A DNA stretch of 64,000 nucleotides from CBDCHC01 sp965277055 (GTDB lineage: Bacteria > Pseudomonadota > Gammaproteobacteria > PS1 > Pseudothioglobaceae). This document shows, in pieces, positions 54,371 to 63,900 of the stretch. The notes below the pieces were generated by a model that worked only from the letters and a program-made list of their open reading frames with translations, was not told the origin of the DNA and ran no database searches. Made by a program: the position numbers and the translations under genes. Position 1 is the stretch's first letter. Every line of letters begins with the position of its first letter. Location: NCBI GenBank assembly GCA_965277055.1, contig OZ255703.1, positions 1,054,001 through 1,118,000 on the forward strand, given 5' to 3'.

Positions 54371-55864
54371 ATGACTATATCACCAGAAGATAATAAACTT
54401 ATTACACAGCGTAAGCAAAAACTTAGCACTTTGCGCCAGTTTGGTAACCCGTATATCAATGGATTTACCCCCGAGCATACTGCAACAGAGATTTTTAATG
54501 CGTATGACCACCTAGAAGCCGAAGTATTAGTAGAGCAACATATTGGCGTGAGTATTGCTGGCAGAATTATGCTAAAGCGAGTTATGGGCAAATCATCCTT
54601 TGCGCATATTATGGATAGAACTGGAAAAATCCAAATATATGTTTCGCGTGATGATCTTCCTGAAGGACAATATAACGAACTCTTTAAAAAACTTGATATT
54701 GGTGATATTATTGGGGTTTCGGGCTATTTATTTAAAACTAAAACAGGTGAACTCTCTATTCGTGTAGATGCATTTTCGCTGCTGACAAAGTCACTGCGTC
54801 CATTACCTGAAAAGTTTCATGGCCTCAGTGATATTGAAACAAAATATCGTAAACGCTATATTGACTTGATTATCAATGAAGAGTCTAAGCAAGTATTTAT
54901 AAAGCGTAGTCAAATAATTAATTACATCCGTAATTTCTTTATTAGTCACTCATTTATGGAGGTAGAAACTCCGATGATGCAGGCGATTCCAGGTGGGGCA
55001 ACCGCTAGGCCATTTATTACGCATCATAATGCACTTGATATGGACTTATACTTACGTATTGCTCCAGAGTTATATCTTAAACGCTTAATTGTTGGTGGTA
55101 TGGAGCGAGTATTTGAGATTAATCGTAACTTTAGAAATGAGGGCCTTTCTACTCGCCATAACCCTGAATTTACCATGATTGAGTTTTATCAAGCTTATGC
55201 AACCTATGAAGACTTGATGGATACCACAGAAGCATTACTTAGAGGTATTGCAACCGATGTATGTAAGATTAAGGTAATTACTTATGGGGAATATCAATTT
55301 GATTTTAGTCAGCCGTTTACTCGCATGAGTGTGGTGGATAGTATCTTGCACTATAATCCAACAATTACTGAAATTGAGATAAATAGCCGTGAACATGCTG
55401 CTATTGTTGCCGAAAATCTAGGAATATCGGTAAAAGATAGTTGGGGGCTCGGTAAAATCCAAATAGAAATTTTTGAACACACTGTAGAAGAGCAATTAAT
55501 TCAACCGACTTTTATCACTGAGTACCCTAAAGAAGTATCGCCACTTGCTCGGGTAAATGATGAGAATGATTTTATAACCGATCGGTTTGAGCTCTTTATT
55601 GGCGGGCGGGAAATTGCTAATGGCTTTAGTGAGTTAAATGACCCCGAGGATCAAAAAGAGCGGTTTCTCGCTCAAGTGGCTGAAAAAGAAGCGGGTGATG
55701 ATGAAGCAATGTTTTTTGATGCAGATTATATTGAAGCCCTAGAATATGCAATGCCTCCTACAGCGGGTGAGGGCATTGGCATTGATAGATTAGTGATGTT
55801 ATTTACTAACTCTCATTCTATTCGTGATGTATTATTATTCCCACAAATGAAAAAAGAGTCATAA
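54371..55864 (+). CDS. lysS: Lysyl-tRNA synthetase, class II
   Basis: A 497-residue class II lysyl-tRNA synthetase. An anticodon-binding OB domain (GRIMLKRVMGKSSFAHIMD near 67-85) precedes the catalytic core: motif 1 region with VETPMMQ, motif 2 FEINRNFRNEG near 248-258, GGATARPFITHH near 211-222 and motif 3 GEGIGIDRLVML near 466-477. It charges tRNA-Lys. Starts 12 nt after purL; the next gene's ATG follows its stop directly. Confidence 0.97.
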   Translation: MTISPEDNKLITQRKQKLSTLRQFGNPYINGFTPEHTATEIFNAYDHLEAEVLVEQHIGVSIAGRIMLKRVMGKSSFAHIMDRTGKIQIYVSRDDLPEGQYNELFKKLDIGDIIGVSGYLFKTKTGELSIRVDAFSLLTKSLRPLPEKFHGLSDIETKYRKRYIDLIINEESKQVFIKRSQIINYIRNFFISHSFMEVETPMMQAIPGGATARPFITHHNALDMDLYLRIAPELYLKRLIVGGMERVFEINRNFRNEGLSTRHNPEFTMIEFYQAYATYEDLMDTTEALLRGIATDVCKIKVITYGEYQFDFSQPFTRMSVVDSILHYNPTITEIEINSREHAAIVAENLGISVKDSWGLGKIQIEIFEHTVEEQLIQPTFITEYPKEVSPLARVNDENDFITDRFELFIGGREIANGFSELNDPEDQKERFLAQVAEKEAGDDEAMFFDADYIEALEYAMPPTAGEGIGIDRLVMLFTNSHSIRDVLLFPQMKKES

Positions 55865-56578
55865 ATGTACGGTGAGCAAGTAGCAGGCTATCCAGTAGGA
55901 ATGGTGAATGAGCGTGAAATCCGTGCAAGTGCGGGGATATTATTTTTTGTAGGCATTGTGGTCTATATGATTGCCTTGACTACAGTGATACTCAGTATGG
56001 ATAATTCAGATATCCTAGCAAATTTCACCCCAGCGAAATATATGATTATTGCCTTTTTATTTGATTTTAGTATTCGAATTATTGCTCCTAAATATGCTCC
56101 GAGTTTGGTGTTAGGGCGTATGATTGTCTCAAATCAAGTGCCCGAATATGTAGGTGCGAAGCAAAAGCGGTTTGCTTGGATTATTGGTGTGATACTGGCA
56201 GTGATTATGCTATGGACTATGGTGATTGAGGATATTCGTGGACCGATTAATTTCATTGTATGTGGACTGTGTTTGGGGTTATTATTTTTGGAGAGTGCAT
56301 TTGGTATATGCTTGGGTTGTAAGGTATATACCTTGTTTGATAAAACTGAGCAACAATACTGTGCTGGTGGAGTATGTGAGACTACAGAAAAAAGAGATAT
56401 TCAGCGCATCTCAGTATGGCAACTTTTGAGTATTGTCATGCTTGTAGTACTAATGTTTGCTACTCCCTATTTACTTTCATCTTTAGAATCAAATATAGAC
56501 AAAGATTGTACCGTACCACAATTCGCCATTGATATGGGGCATGAAGAAATTTGGAAACAACATAATAACTGCCTATAA
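55865..56578 (+). CDS. DUF4395 membrane protein
   Basis: A 237-residue inner-membrane protein with about six hydrophobic segments. It matches DUF4395: the early NEREIRASAG near 15-24, KYMIIAFLFDFSIRII near 54-69, and the family hallmark FIVCGLCLGLLFLESAFG followed by ICLGC near 130-155. The paired cysteines suggest redox or metal binding, and relatives often sit beside thioredoxin-like or sulfur genes, but the function is unknown. Its ATG directly abuts the lysS stop. Confidence 0.8.
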   Translation: MYGEQVAGYPVGMVNEREIRASAGILFFVGIVVYMIALTTVILSMDNSDILANFTPAKYMIIAFLFDFSIRIIAPKYAPSLVLGRMIVSNQVPEYVGAKQKRFAWIIGVILAVIMLWTMVIEDIRGPINFIVCGLCLGLLFLESAFGICLGCKVYTLFDKTEQQYCAGGVCETTEKRDIQRISVWQLLSIVMLVVLMFATPYLLSSLESNIDKDCTVPQFAIDMGHEEIWKQHNNCL

Positions 56579-56630
56579 AATAGTAACACTGATGCTTAGA
56601 TATAAGAGTACTATTTTGAATTAGCACATA

Positions 56631-57578
56631 ATGAATATTACGTATGATGTTATAATCCCTTTAAGACTCAAAGGTGAGCGAGTTGATTACGCTCTTGCCC
56701 AACTCATTCCACACCTCTCACGCAGTAAAATCACTAAAAGCATTAAAGACCACACTGCATTGTTAGAAGGTCACCCTTTTCATGCTAAAGATAAAGTATT
56801 AGGCGGGGAAATCATTCATTTTAGTTATGAATCCGAGCCCACTCACTGGCAACCAAGCCAGATGAACTTAGATATAGTGCATGAAGACGAGGATATTTTA
56901 GTTATTAATAAACCAGTGGGGCTAGTTACTCACCCTGGCAATGGTAACTGGGAAGGTACGCTTGGTAACGCGCTCCTGCATTATCTACCTGCTTTAAACG
57001 AAGTAGATAGAGCAGGTATTGTCCACCGTTTGGATAAAAACACCTCAGGGCTGTTGGTAGTAGCAAAGCACTATAAAGCACAGCAACACCTTATTAAACA
57101 GCTTACTGAGCGTGATGTACACCGAGAATATTATGCTCTGTGTTATGGACACATCATTTCTGGAGGTACCATTGATGAGCCGATAGGCAGAGATAGTAGA
57201 AATCGCCTCAAGCAAGCAGTGACAGAATCTGGTCGTGAAGCTATTACTCACTATCGTATTGTAGAAAAATTTGCTGATTTTACTTTGGTGAAAGTATTAC
57301 TAGAAACGGGTAGAACTCATCAAATTCGGGTGCATATGAGCCATATTGGTTATCCATTAGTAGGTGATAGTGTCTATGGCAAAGGGCTCAGGTTACCCAA
57401 ACATGCGAGTGAAGAGTTAAAATTTGCACTCAAAACATTTACCAGACAAGCTCTACATGCTAAACAATTAGAATTCACTCATCCTATATCTGGTGATTTA
57501 GTAACATTTAGCATCAAATTAGCCGAAGATATGCATAATTTACTAGAAGTTATCCGTACTCACAATGCTACGTGTTAG
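56631..57578 (+). CDS. rluD: 23S rRNA pseudouridine synthase RluD
   Basis: A 315-residue RluA-family pseudouridine synthase with an N-terminal S4 RNA-binding domain (GERVDYALAQLIPHLSRSKI near 15-34) and the catalytic motif HRLDKNTSGLLVVAK near 134-148 with its aspartate. GRTHQIRVHMSHIGYPLVGD near 227-246 completes the family. Fused S4 and size point to RluD, which modifies helix 69 of 23S rRNA; RluC is the alternative. It overlaps the next gene by 14 nt. Confidence 0.9.
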   Translation: MNITYDVIIPLRLKGERVDYALAQLIPHLSRSKITKSIKDHTALLEGHPFHAKDKVLGGEIIHFSYESEPTHWQPSQMNLDIVHEDEDILVINKPVGLVTHPGNGNWEGTLGNALLHYLPALNEVDRAGIVHRLDKNTSGLLVVAKHYKAQQHLIKQLTERDVHREYYALCYGHIISGGTIDEPIGRDSRNRLKQAVTESGREAITHYRIVEKFADFTLVKVLLETGRTHQIRVHMSHIGYPLVGDSVYGKGLRLPKHASEELKFALKTFTRQALHAKQLEFTHPISGDLVTFSIKLAEDMHNLLEVIRTHNATC

Positions 57579-58260
57579 ACGCCTTACAGGGCAAAGAGAT
57601 TATATTGTAGTCCTTGGTTCTTATCTACATACTGCATATTATTATCGAAAATTCATAGTATTATTGCTATTGATTATGATGCTTATTAGCGTTGGGGTGA
57701 TTAGCCATGAATATCAGAGGTATCAAGTGATTGCACATGGGGATAATTTGCCCATTGCAACCATTGAGAACATACTGAATACCCACCCTTTAGATAAAGC
57801 CAAGCAAAAAATTACTGCATTAAATAGCGTTCATCGTGTGATTATTCACCGCGGTCTGAGCACAACAAAGGCAGAGGTATATGCTAATATACCTAAATAT
57901 ACTTTAGTAGCAGATGATACTACTTATTTTGTTAATGCCGATGGTGAAATATTTACTGGAGAGTTTATAGTTAGTGATTATGTGCGTATAGATGCACCTA
58001 AAGAGCAACTATTTGATGCAATATCGGCATTTGAAACGTATCAAAAGTTATTTGAGGCTCATAAGCACATTCAGATACACACCTATATTGCTGACCCGGT
58101 AGAGACTTTTATAGTAAATGATGGAGCTAAAATTATCATTGGTAATACTCAGCAAATACCTCGCCTAGAGCGGATGCTGGCATATACACATATTATTAAA
58201 TTTCGCCCCAATAGCATCATTGATTTGCGTTATAAAAATGGCTTTGCTAAGACCAATTAA
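57565..58260 (+). CDS. FtsQ/DivIB-like division protein, divergent
   Basis: A 231-residue bitopic membrane protein: short cytoplasmic N-terminus, one helix (FIVLLLLIMMLISVGVIS, about 30-47), then a periplasmic part. Residues 56-85 (NLPIATIENILNTHP; VHRVIIHR) fit a POTRA domain, FVNADGEIF near 122-130 fits the LVD-x-x-G-x-V-F site, and the end IIDLRYKNGFA near 217-227 is the FtsQ hallmark. FtsQ links the early ring to FtsB/FtsL in the divisome. It is not in a dcw cluster but overlaps rluD by 14 nt. The sequence is divergent, so a specialised relative is possible. Confidence 0.7.
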   Translation: MLRVRRLTGQRDYIVVLGSYLHTAYYYRKFIVLLLLIMMLISVGVISHEYQRYQVIAHGDNLPIATIENILNTHPLDKAKQKITALNSVHRVIIHRGLSTTKAEVYANIPKYTLVADDTTYFVNADGEIFTGEFIVSDYVRIDAPKEQLFDAISAFETYQKLFEAHKHIQIHTYIADPVETFIVNDGAKIIIGNTQQIPRLERMLAYTHIIKFRPNSIIDLRYKNGFAKTN

Positions 58261-58644
58261 CTATACTAATTTGTCTTTAATATGCTCTGGCAAACGCAGT
58301 AATTTACCTGCCTTATCAGTTACTACGGCAGTGACCCCAGCCTTGAGATAAGAGTGCTCACTCGCATATAATAGTTGTGTAAACACTACTTTTGCTCGGG
58401 AGCATTCTGCCACCTTTAAAGAAGATTGGAATTTCATATTAGGACGTAGGGGCTGTTGATAGGTTAACTCCATCTTCGCAATGACAAGGTAGATATCTTC
58501 GGTTATTAACTGAGCGAAGTCTAACCCAATACTTTTAAGATAACAATGTCTGGTATGCTCTAAATAATGCAAATAATTACTATTATTGACAATTCCTTGC
58601 ATATCGCATTCATAATCTCTAACCTCAAAGGATAATTCAAACAT
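58261..58644 (-). CDS. YbgC-type acyl-CoA thioesterase
   Basis: A 127-residue hot-dog-fold 4HBT thioesterase. The active-site block RDYECDMQGIVNNSNYLHYL (residues 8-27) contains the catalytic aspartate pattern D-x-x-G-x-V-N-N-x-x-Y. The family hydrolyses short acyl-CoAs; YbgC homologues often associate with Tol-Pal, which is not present here. It is convergent with the FtsQ-like gene, with no bases between the stops. Confidence 0.85.
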   Translation of the reverse strand: MFELSFEVRDYECDMQGIVNNSNYLHYLEHTRHCYLKSIGLDFAQLITEDIYLVIAKMELTYQQPLRPNMKFQSSLKVAECSRAKVVFTQLLYASEHSYLKAGVTAVVTDKAGKLLRLPEHIKDKLV

Positions 58645-58682
58645 TTGCTATAAAATATCGTGTTTTACATGCTAAATATTAT

Positions 58683-59786
58683 ATGCAGTTTGAGTTACTT
58701 CATACTGAAAATAATGCCCGTCGGGGCACACTAATTACCGATAAAGGCAATATCCAAACCCCAGCCTTTATGCCTGTAGGTACTTATGGCAGTGTCAAAG
58801 CTTTAACCAATGAACAGATTGTAAACACTGGTGCAGAAATTATTTTGGGTAATACCTTTCACTTAGCTATTACTCCGGGAGTAGAAGTTATCAGGGAGTG
58901 TGGCGGGTTGCACCAATTTATGAATTGGCATAAACCTATTCTTACTGATAGTGGGGGGTTTCAAGTCTTTAGCCTTGGGGCAATGCGCAAAATCACAGAA
59001 GAAGGGGTACGCTTTAATAGCCCTAAAGATGGTTCATCTATTTTTTTGAGCCCAGAAGAATCCATGCGTATTCAATCAATATTAGGTAGTAATATTGTCA
59101 TGATTTTTGATGAGTGTACGCCCTACCCAGCTACTTATGAAGAAGCAAAACACTCTATGGAGTTGTCTCTTCGTTGGGCACAGAGGTCAAAACAAGCTCA
59201 TGAAGAACTAAGCAATACTAATGCATTATTTGGTATTGTACAAGGTGGAATGTATGATTCACTAAGGCTTAAATCCTTAGAGCAACTGATGGAAATTGGC
59301 TTTGATGGCTATGCAATTGGTGGGTTAAGTGTTGGTGAGCCAAAAGATGAAATGCTCGGAGTATTAGATACTTTGGCACCACATATGCCCAAGGATGCAC
59401 CGCATTATTTGATGGGAGTGGGCACTCCTATTGACATCTTAGAAGCAGTTTCACGTGGGGTAGATATGTTTGATTGCGTAATGCCAACGCGTAATGCCAG
59501 AAATGGCTATTTATTTACTTGGGATGGTGTAGTAAAAATCAAGAATGCTCAGTATAAATCTGATACTACTCCATTAAGTAGCCAGTGTAGTTGTTATAGC
59601 TGTAGTAATCATAGTAAAGCCTACTTGCATCATTTACAAAAGCAAGGAGAAATTTTGAGTAGTGTGCTCAACACTATCCATAATGTACATTTTTATCAAG
59701 AATTTATGGCACAAATTCGCCTCTCAATTGAGCAAAAGACCTTTGCCTCTTTTAAAGAGACTTTTATGGCAAGATACTTAAATTAG
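58683..59786 (+). CDS. tgt: Queuine tRNA-ribosyltransferase
   Basis: tRNA-guanine transglycosylase of 367 residues, replacing G34 with preQ1 in tRNAs with GUN anticodons. Active-site parts are FMPVGTYGSVKAL near 29-41, DSGGFQVFSLG near 89-99 with the first aspartate, GIVQGGMYDSLR near 184-195 and the second aspartate in DMFDCVMPTRNARNG near 263-277. The zinc site is CSCYSC near 302-307 plus a downstream histidine. No queA or yajC partner is adjacent. Confidence 0.97.
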   Translation: MQFELLHTENNARRGTLITDKGNIQTPAFMPVGTYGSVKALTNEQIVNTGAEIILGNTFHLAITPGVEVIRECGGLHQFMNWHKPILTDSGGFQVFSLGAMRKITEEGVRFNSPKDGSSIFLSPEESMRIQSILGSNIVMIFDECTPYPATYEEAKHSMELSLRWAQRSKQAHEELSNTNALFGIVQGGMYDSLRLKSLEQLMEIGFDGYAIGGLSVGEPKDEMLGVLDTLAPHMPKDAPHYLMGVGTPIDILEAVSRGVDMFDCVMPTRNARNGYLFTWDGVVKIKNAQYKSDTTPLSSQCSCYSCSNHSKAYLHHLQKQGEILSSVLNTIHNVHFYQEFMAQIRLSIEQKTFASFKETFMARYLN

Positions 59787-59837
59787 TATATAATATGAAC
59801 CAAATATTTAATATAATCAATTTATTACTCAAAGATT

Positions 59838-60917
59838 ATGACTAATTCAAATAACAAGCATCAACAGAATAAAAATAGATACTACTATTCTACTTATTCA
59901 AACGAGATTTATGCGCAAAATGAGCATAACTTAGAAGAAATCAAAGAGCGTCAAGATTTAGCAGAAAACGCAAATCTGGCGACTAGAAACTGGGCTATGA
60001 ATGCTATTTTTAATCTGAGAATAATAATCATCATTGCTTCTACTGTAGCCTTTGCTTTTATTTTAGCACCTAGGCAAGATGCTAATGTACCTGACCCAAT
60101 TTACCAAATTGGTAAAGTGCTTGTTCCTGCTGATGTGAATGATATTGATGCCCTACAAATACCTGAAATTTCTTTTGTGGTCAATAAGCGAAAACTTTTT
60201 AATGAATTTTTGGCGAATGTAAGTTCACCACAAAATGCTCGAAAATTTGGTGATGAGTCGAAATTTTTCTCTACTTTGCGCATTAGTAGTGATAGTAAAA
60301 AATACAATACGGTAGATAGTGTTCTTATTTCTTTGGATGAAGTAAATGACCCTGAGGTAGCTAATAGGTGGTTTGGTGCATATTTGACCTATGCATCTGA
60401 TCAGGCGGTTGATTATTTTGTAAAGCAAGCTCAGCGTAAACTTGATGACAAAAAAGATGAACTCAGCGTTGAAATTAATAATATTGCCAGAAAAGTAGAA
60501 TTAGCTAATCAAGAGCTCGTTAACCAAATCAAAAGACACAAAAATGCGTTAACACAAGCAAAAAATAGAGGAATTGTAGAATCTATTAGTGTGAATGATT
60601 TGCCTATTGCTGAACGTTTTGGTGATTTGCTGTATTTGCAAGGTTCTTGGAAATTAGAAGAAAAATTAGAAAAATATCAAAGGCAACTGAACACCCAAGT
60701 GGTGAGTGTAACTAAAGAGCAAGAGCAACTTAAGCAGTTGTTAAGCTTAGGTATTAATGCGCAAACAGTGCGAGCGTTTGCTATAGAATCTATCCCCGAG
60801 GTTATTAATCTTACTCCAGAGGCTATGAAGCCAATGGGATGGAGCGTTCTAGGAGCATTTATGGGATTTTTTATTGGCTACATTATCTCATTATTTCTTC
60901 GTAGAAAAACAGTATAA
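59838..60917 (+). CDS. Wzz-like polysaccharide chain-length determinant protein
   Basis: A 359-residue inner-membrane protein with the Wzz/PCP layout: polar N-terminus, first helix (LRIIIIIASTVAFAFILAP, about 58-76), a long periplasmic region with helical coiled-coil (KLDDKKDELSVEINNIARKV near 202-221), then the proline-glycine segment PEAMKPMGWSVLGAF and a second helix (about 331-352). Wzz proteins set O-antigen or capsule length. No wzx, wzy or glycosyltransferase genes are present, and the next gene encodes a giant secreted protein, so a role in its export or display is possible. Family call is by topology. Confidence 0.65.
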   Translation: MTNSNNKHQQNKNRYYYSTYSNEIYAQNEHNLEEIKERQDLAENANLATRNWAMNAIFNLRIIIIIASTVAFAFILAPRQDANVPDPIYQIGKVLVPADVNDIDALQIPEISFVVNKRKLFNEFLANVSSPQNARKFGDESKFFSTLRISSDSKKYNTVDSVLISLDEVNDPEVANRWFGAYLTYASDQAVDYFVKQAQRKLDDKKDELSVEINNIARKVELANQELVNQIKRHKNALTQAKNRGIVESISVNDLPIAERFGDLLYLQGSWKLEEKLEKYQRQLNTQVVSVTKEQEQLKQLLSLGINAQTVRAFAIESIPEVINLTPEAMKPMGWSVLGAFMGFFIGYIISLFLRRKTV

Positions 60918-60923
60918 CTAATC

Positions 60924-63900
60924 ATGTTTCTGCGGGCTTTATTATTCCTATGCTCTTTTAGCATATTCGCGCTAGAAGTACCCCCTGATGAATTAAAACG
61001 ATTAGAGATTACTAAAGAAAACCTAGATTTTATTAATTCAGCAGTCACTGCTTTATCTGTTCAATACCCCGAACTCACTATTACCTCAGTTGAGCAATTA
61101 TATGACATTATGCCAGAAGTGTTGTTATATGGTAGATTACCTCCACGCCAAGATGCATGGGGTGAGCCATGGGTGTTAGTTACTCGAGGGAGTTTAGTAG
61201 AAATTCAAAGTACACGGTTCACTGAATGGGTAGAGCAAGTAAGAAAAGAGCAAGATGAAATCTTACTTGCCCAAATTCAAACTAATAATGGTGAGTCATT
61301 CATTACTGATATTGTTACCGTTGAAACCACAGATGATGAAACCCAAGTAACCGAAGAAGGTGTGGGCTGTAACGGTGTATTGTTTACCGAATCATCAGTA
61401 AATACCCAGTGTGGCGATATCACTATTGGAGCACAAGTTGACATTTCTAAAGCAATTATTGCCCCTGTCTTTGCTACACATAAGCGGATTTTAGATATAA
61501 ACTCTAGAGTAGAGTTGAAGGATATTATTACGGAAAATCCAATCCTCTTTAATAGTGATTTTGGAGTAGATTTGCTTGAGTCTACAATCTTAAAAGACCT
61601 ACGGGCAAGTACCGTCACGTATTTAGATGAAAAGCCTATTCCCAATGTATTTGCTGATTTGATGAATGGTAATTTGATTATCACTAAAGATAACCTTGCA
61701 GATTTAGTAGTAACTCAACAAAATGCTGGAACTAATATTGACCTGAGTACAAGGATTGGCCAATCTACTGTAAGCGTTATTGATAACCCAGTATTTAATT
61801 CTGTAACTACTATTGCAGATGCTCATATTGCAGGGCGCATCTATAATCCCGCAAGTTCTAATACAACTGCAAAGCTCAGTATTGGTGATGATATTTTAGT
61901 GAGTTCTAATTTTTATTTACCGAATAGTCTGAATATATCTAATACCTCATTAAATATCAGTCCTGATGCCATATATTATGACAATGATTTACGTTTTAAT
62001 CTCGGGGCATCAGTCTTAACTATTAATGCTGCCACATCTGCGATGACCATCGCTTCACCAGCAGGACTACACCTAGGTGGTCAAATGGTGTTTAATCCTG
62101 CAAGTGACACGGCAACGACACATAACTTTGGCAATGTATTTACTGTGGATACTATCAATGGACGTGTGGGTCTTAATGATGCTAATCCTGCCTACACCTT
62201 TAGTGTGAAAGGCAGGGGCGGGGCGAATAGTACGATTGTTACCAACTCACTATCTATGGAAAGCATTCTTAATATTAATGCATCGTCACCAGGGCTAGTA
62301 TTACCATTTAATAATGATACGGCAAATCCTACACTGAGTACACTCGGGCTCTATTCTGGGTCTGGCAACCCCTATGAAAATTTTAATTTTGGTGAAGTTG
62401 GTTCATTATTTTTTGACAATACAAATGCATTATTGTATGTCAAAACCAGAAACTTTGATTGGCAACAACTGCCTTTTGAGGAGGGGCTTATAAAAATAGG
62501 CGGTGATAGCATTGATGAAGATACTATAGTTGGCTCTAATGACAACTTTGGCTTCATCCTCGAAACCAACAACATCCCTGCTATTACTATAGACCGTAAT
62601 CAAAACACTACTTTCCATGGCAATGCTAACTTTGATTTGAATGATGTCAATAACATTAATAATCTTTCAGTTAGCAATATTCAAGCTAACGATAACACCA
62701 ATATCTTAGACATCACTCTTCATAACGATAATGTGAATGCCTTTAGAATGCGAGATACTGATGGCGTGCCATTTATTATGATAGATACTTCCGCTGCTAC
62801 TGGTAATCTTATTACCCAAGGTACCACTACGTTTACTACTAACTTACTCACTGCAGATATAGTAGATATTAACGGTGGGACGATAGACGGCATTACCGCA
62901 GGAAGCAATGTACCATATACCTCTCTCGCAGTTGCTAGCCTAACTTTTACTGGTAATCAAATAGACTCTATTTTAGATAATACTATTAACTTCACAGATA
63001 ACAATCTAACAACCAGTGGTACGGTCACCACAGGTAATATTGATGTCAGTAATAATAACATCACCAATGTGACTAATATTGACCTTGCTGCTATTACCTC
63101 TAACACAGATACCTTTACCATCTCTTTAGAGCCTAACAAACCAATAGCTTTGCAAATTACGGATGGTACGAATGATTATTTGAACATTGATACTACCACC
63201 ACATTACCAACACTAAATATCACTCAACGGACAAACTTTGCAGCAAATACTGTAGTGGGTTCTGACTTTGAGATAAATGGAGGTACTATTGATAACACTA
63301 TTATAGGAGCAACTACGCCAGTAGAGGCTACTGTTACCACACTTACCGCTACCACTTTAGGCGGTCCACTAAATGTAAACAACCAAGTACTCAGTAATGT
63401 CATTATCAATACAGGTACGATTAACGTCCAAGCCCTTACCTCCACCATAGCCACCCTTGGAGACATCTCCATTAGTGGTAACACCATTACCACTACTGCT
63501 AATACCTTAGACATCGTCCCAAGTACTACTATTGGTGGCACTCTTACAGCAAAGACCATAGATAATAATAACGGCACCCTAACAAATGTAGGTACTCTTT
63601 ATACAACAAATATTAACCCAAATACTGAAACTCTAACAGTAAACCTTGGTGATAGTACCCAAGCACTAGTTATCAGGGATGATATTGCTCCTATTATTAC
63701 CATAGACACAGACAGTGACAACATTATTATTGCCCCACAGTTTGCCACTACGTTTAATGGGCTCTTAACTGCACAGGATGTAGATATTAATGGAGGCGAT
63801 ATAGACATCCAGTCACTTATCTCTACAGTTGCTGCTCTAGGAAATATCAGAATAGTGGGCAATACTATTACCACTACTAACAATCAAGCAATCAACTTTG

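Noticed and set aside
61277..63883. Several minus-strand frames of 60-135 codons in the last 3 kb
   Set aside because: They are antisense to the giant repeat protein and consist of Val/Leu/Ile/Ser runs that mirror its Thr/Asn/Ile repeats.
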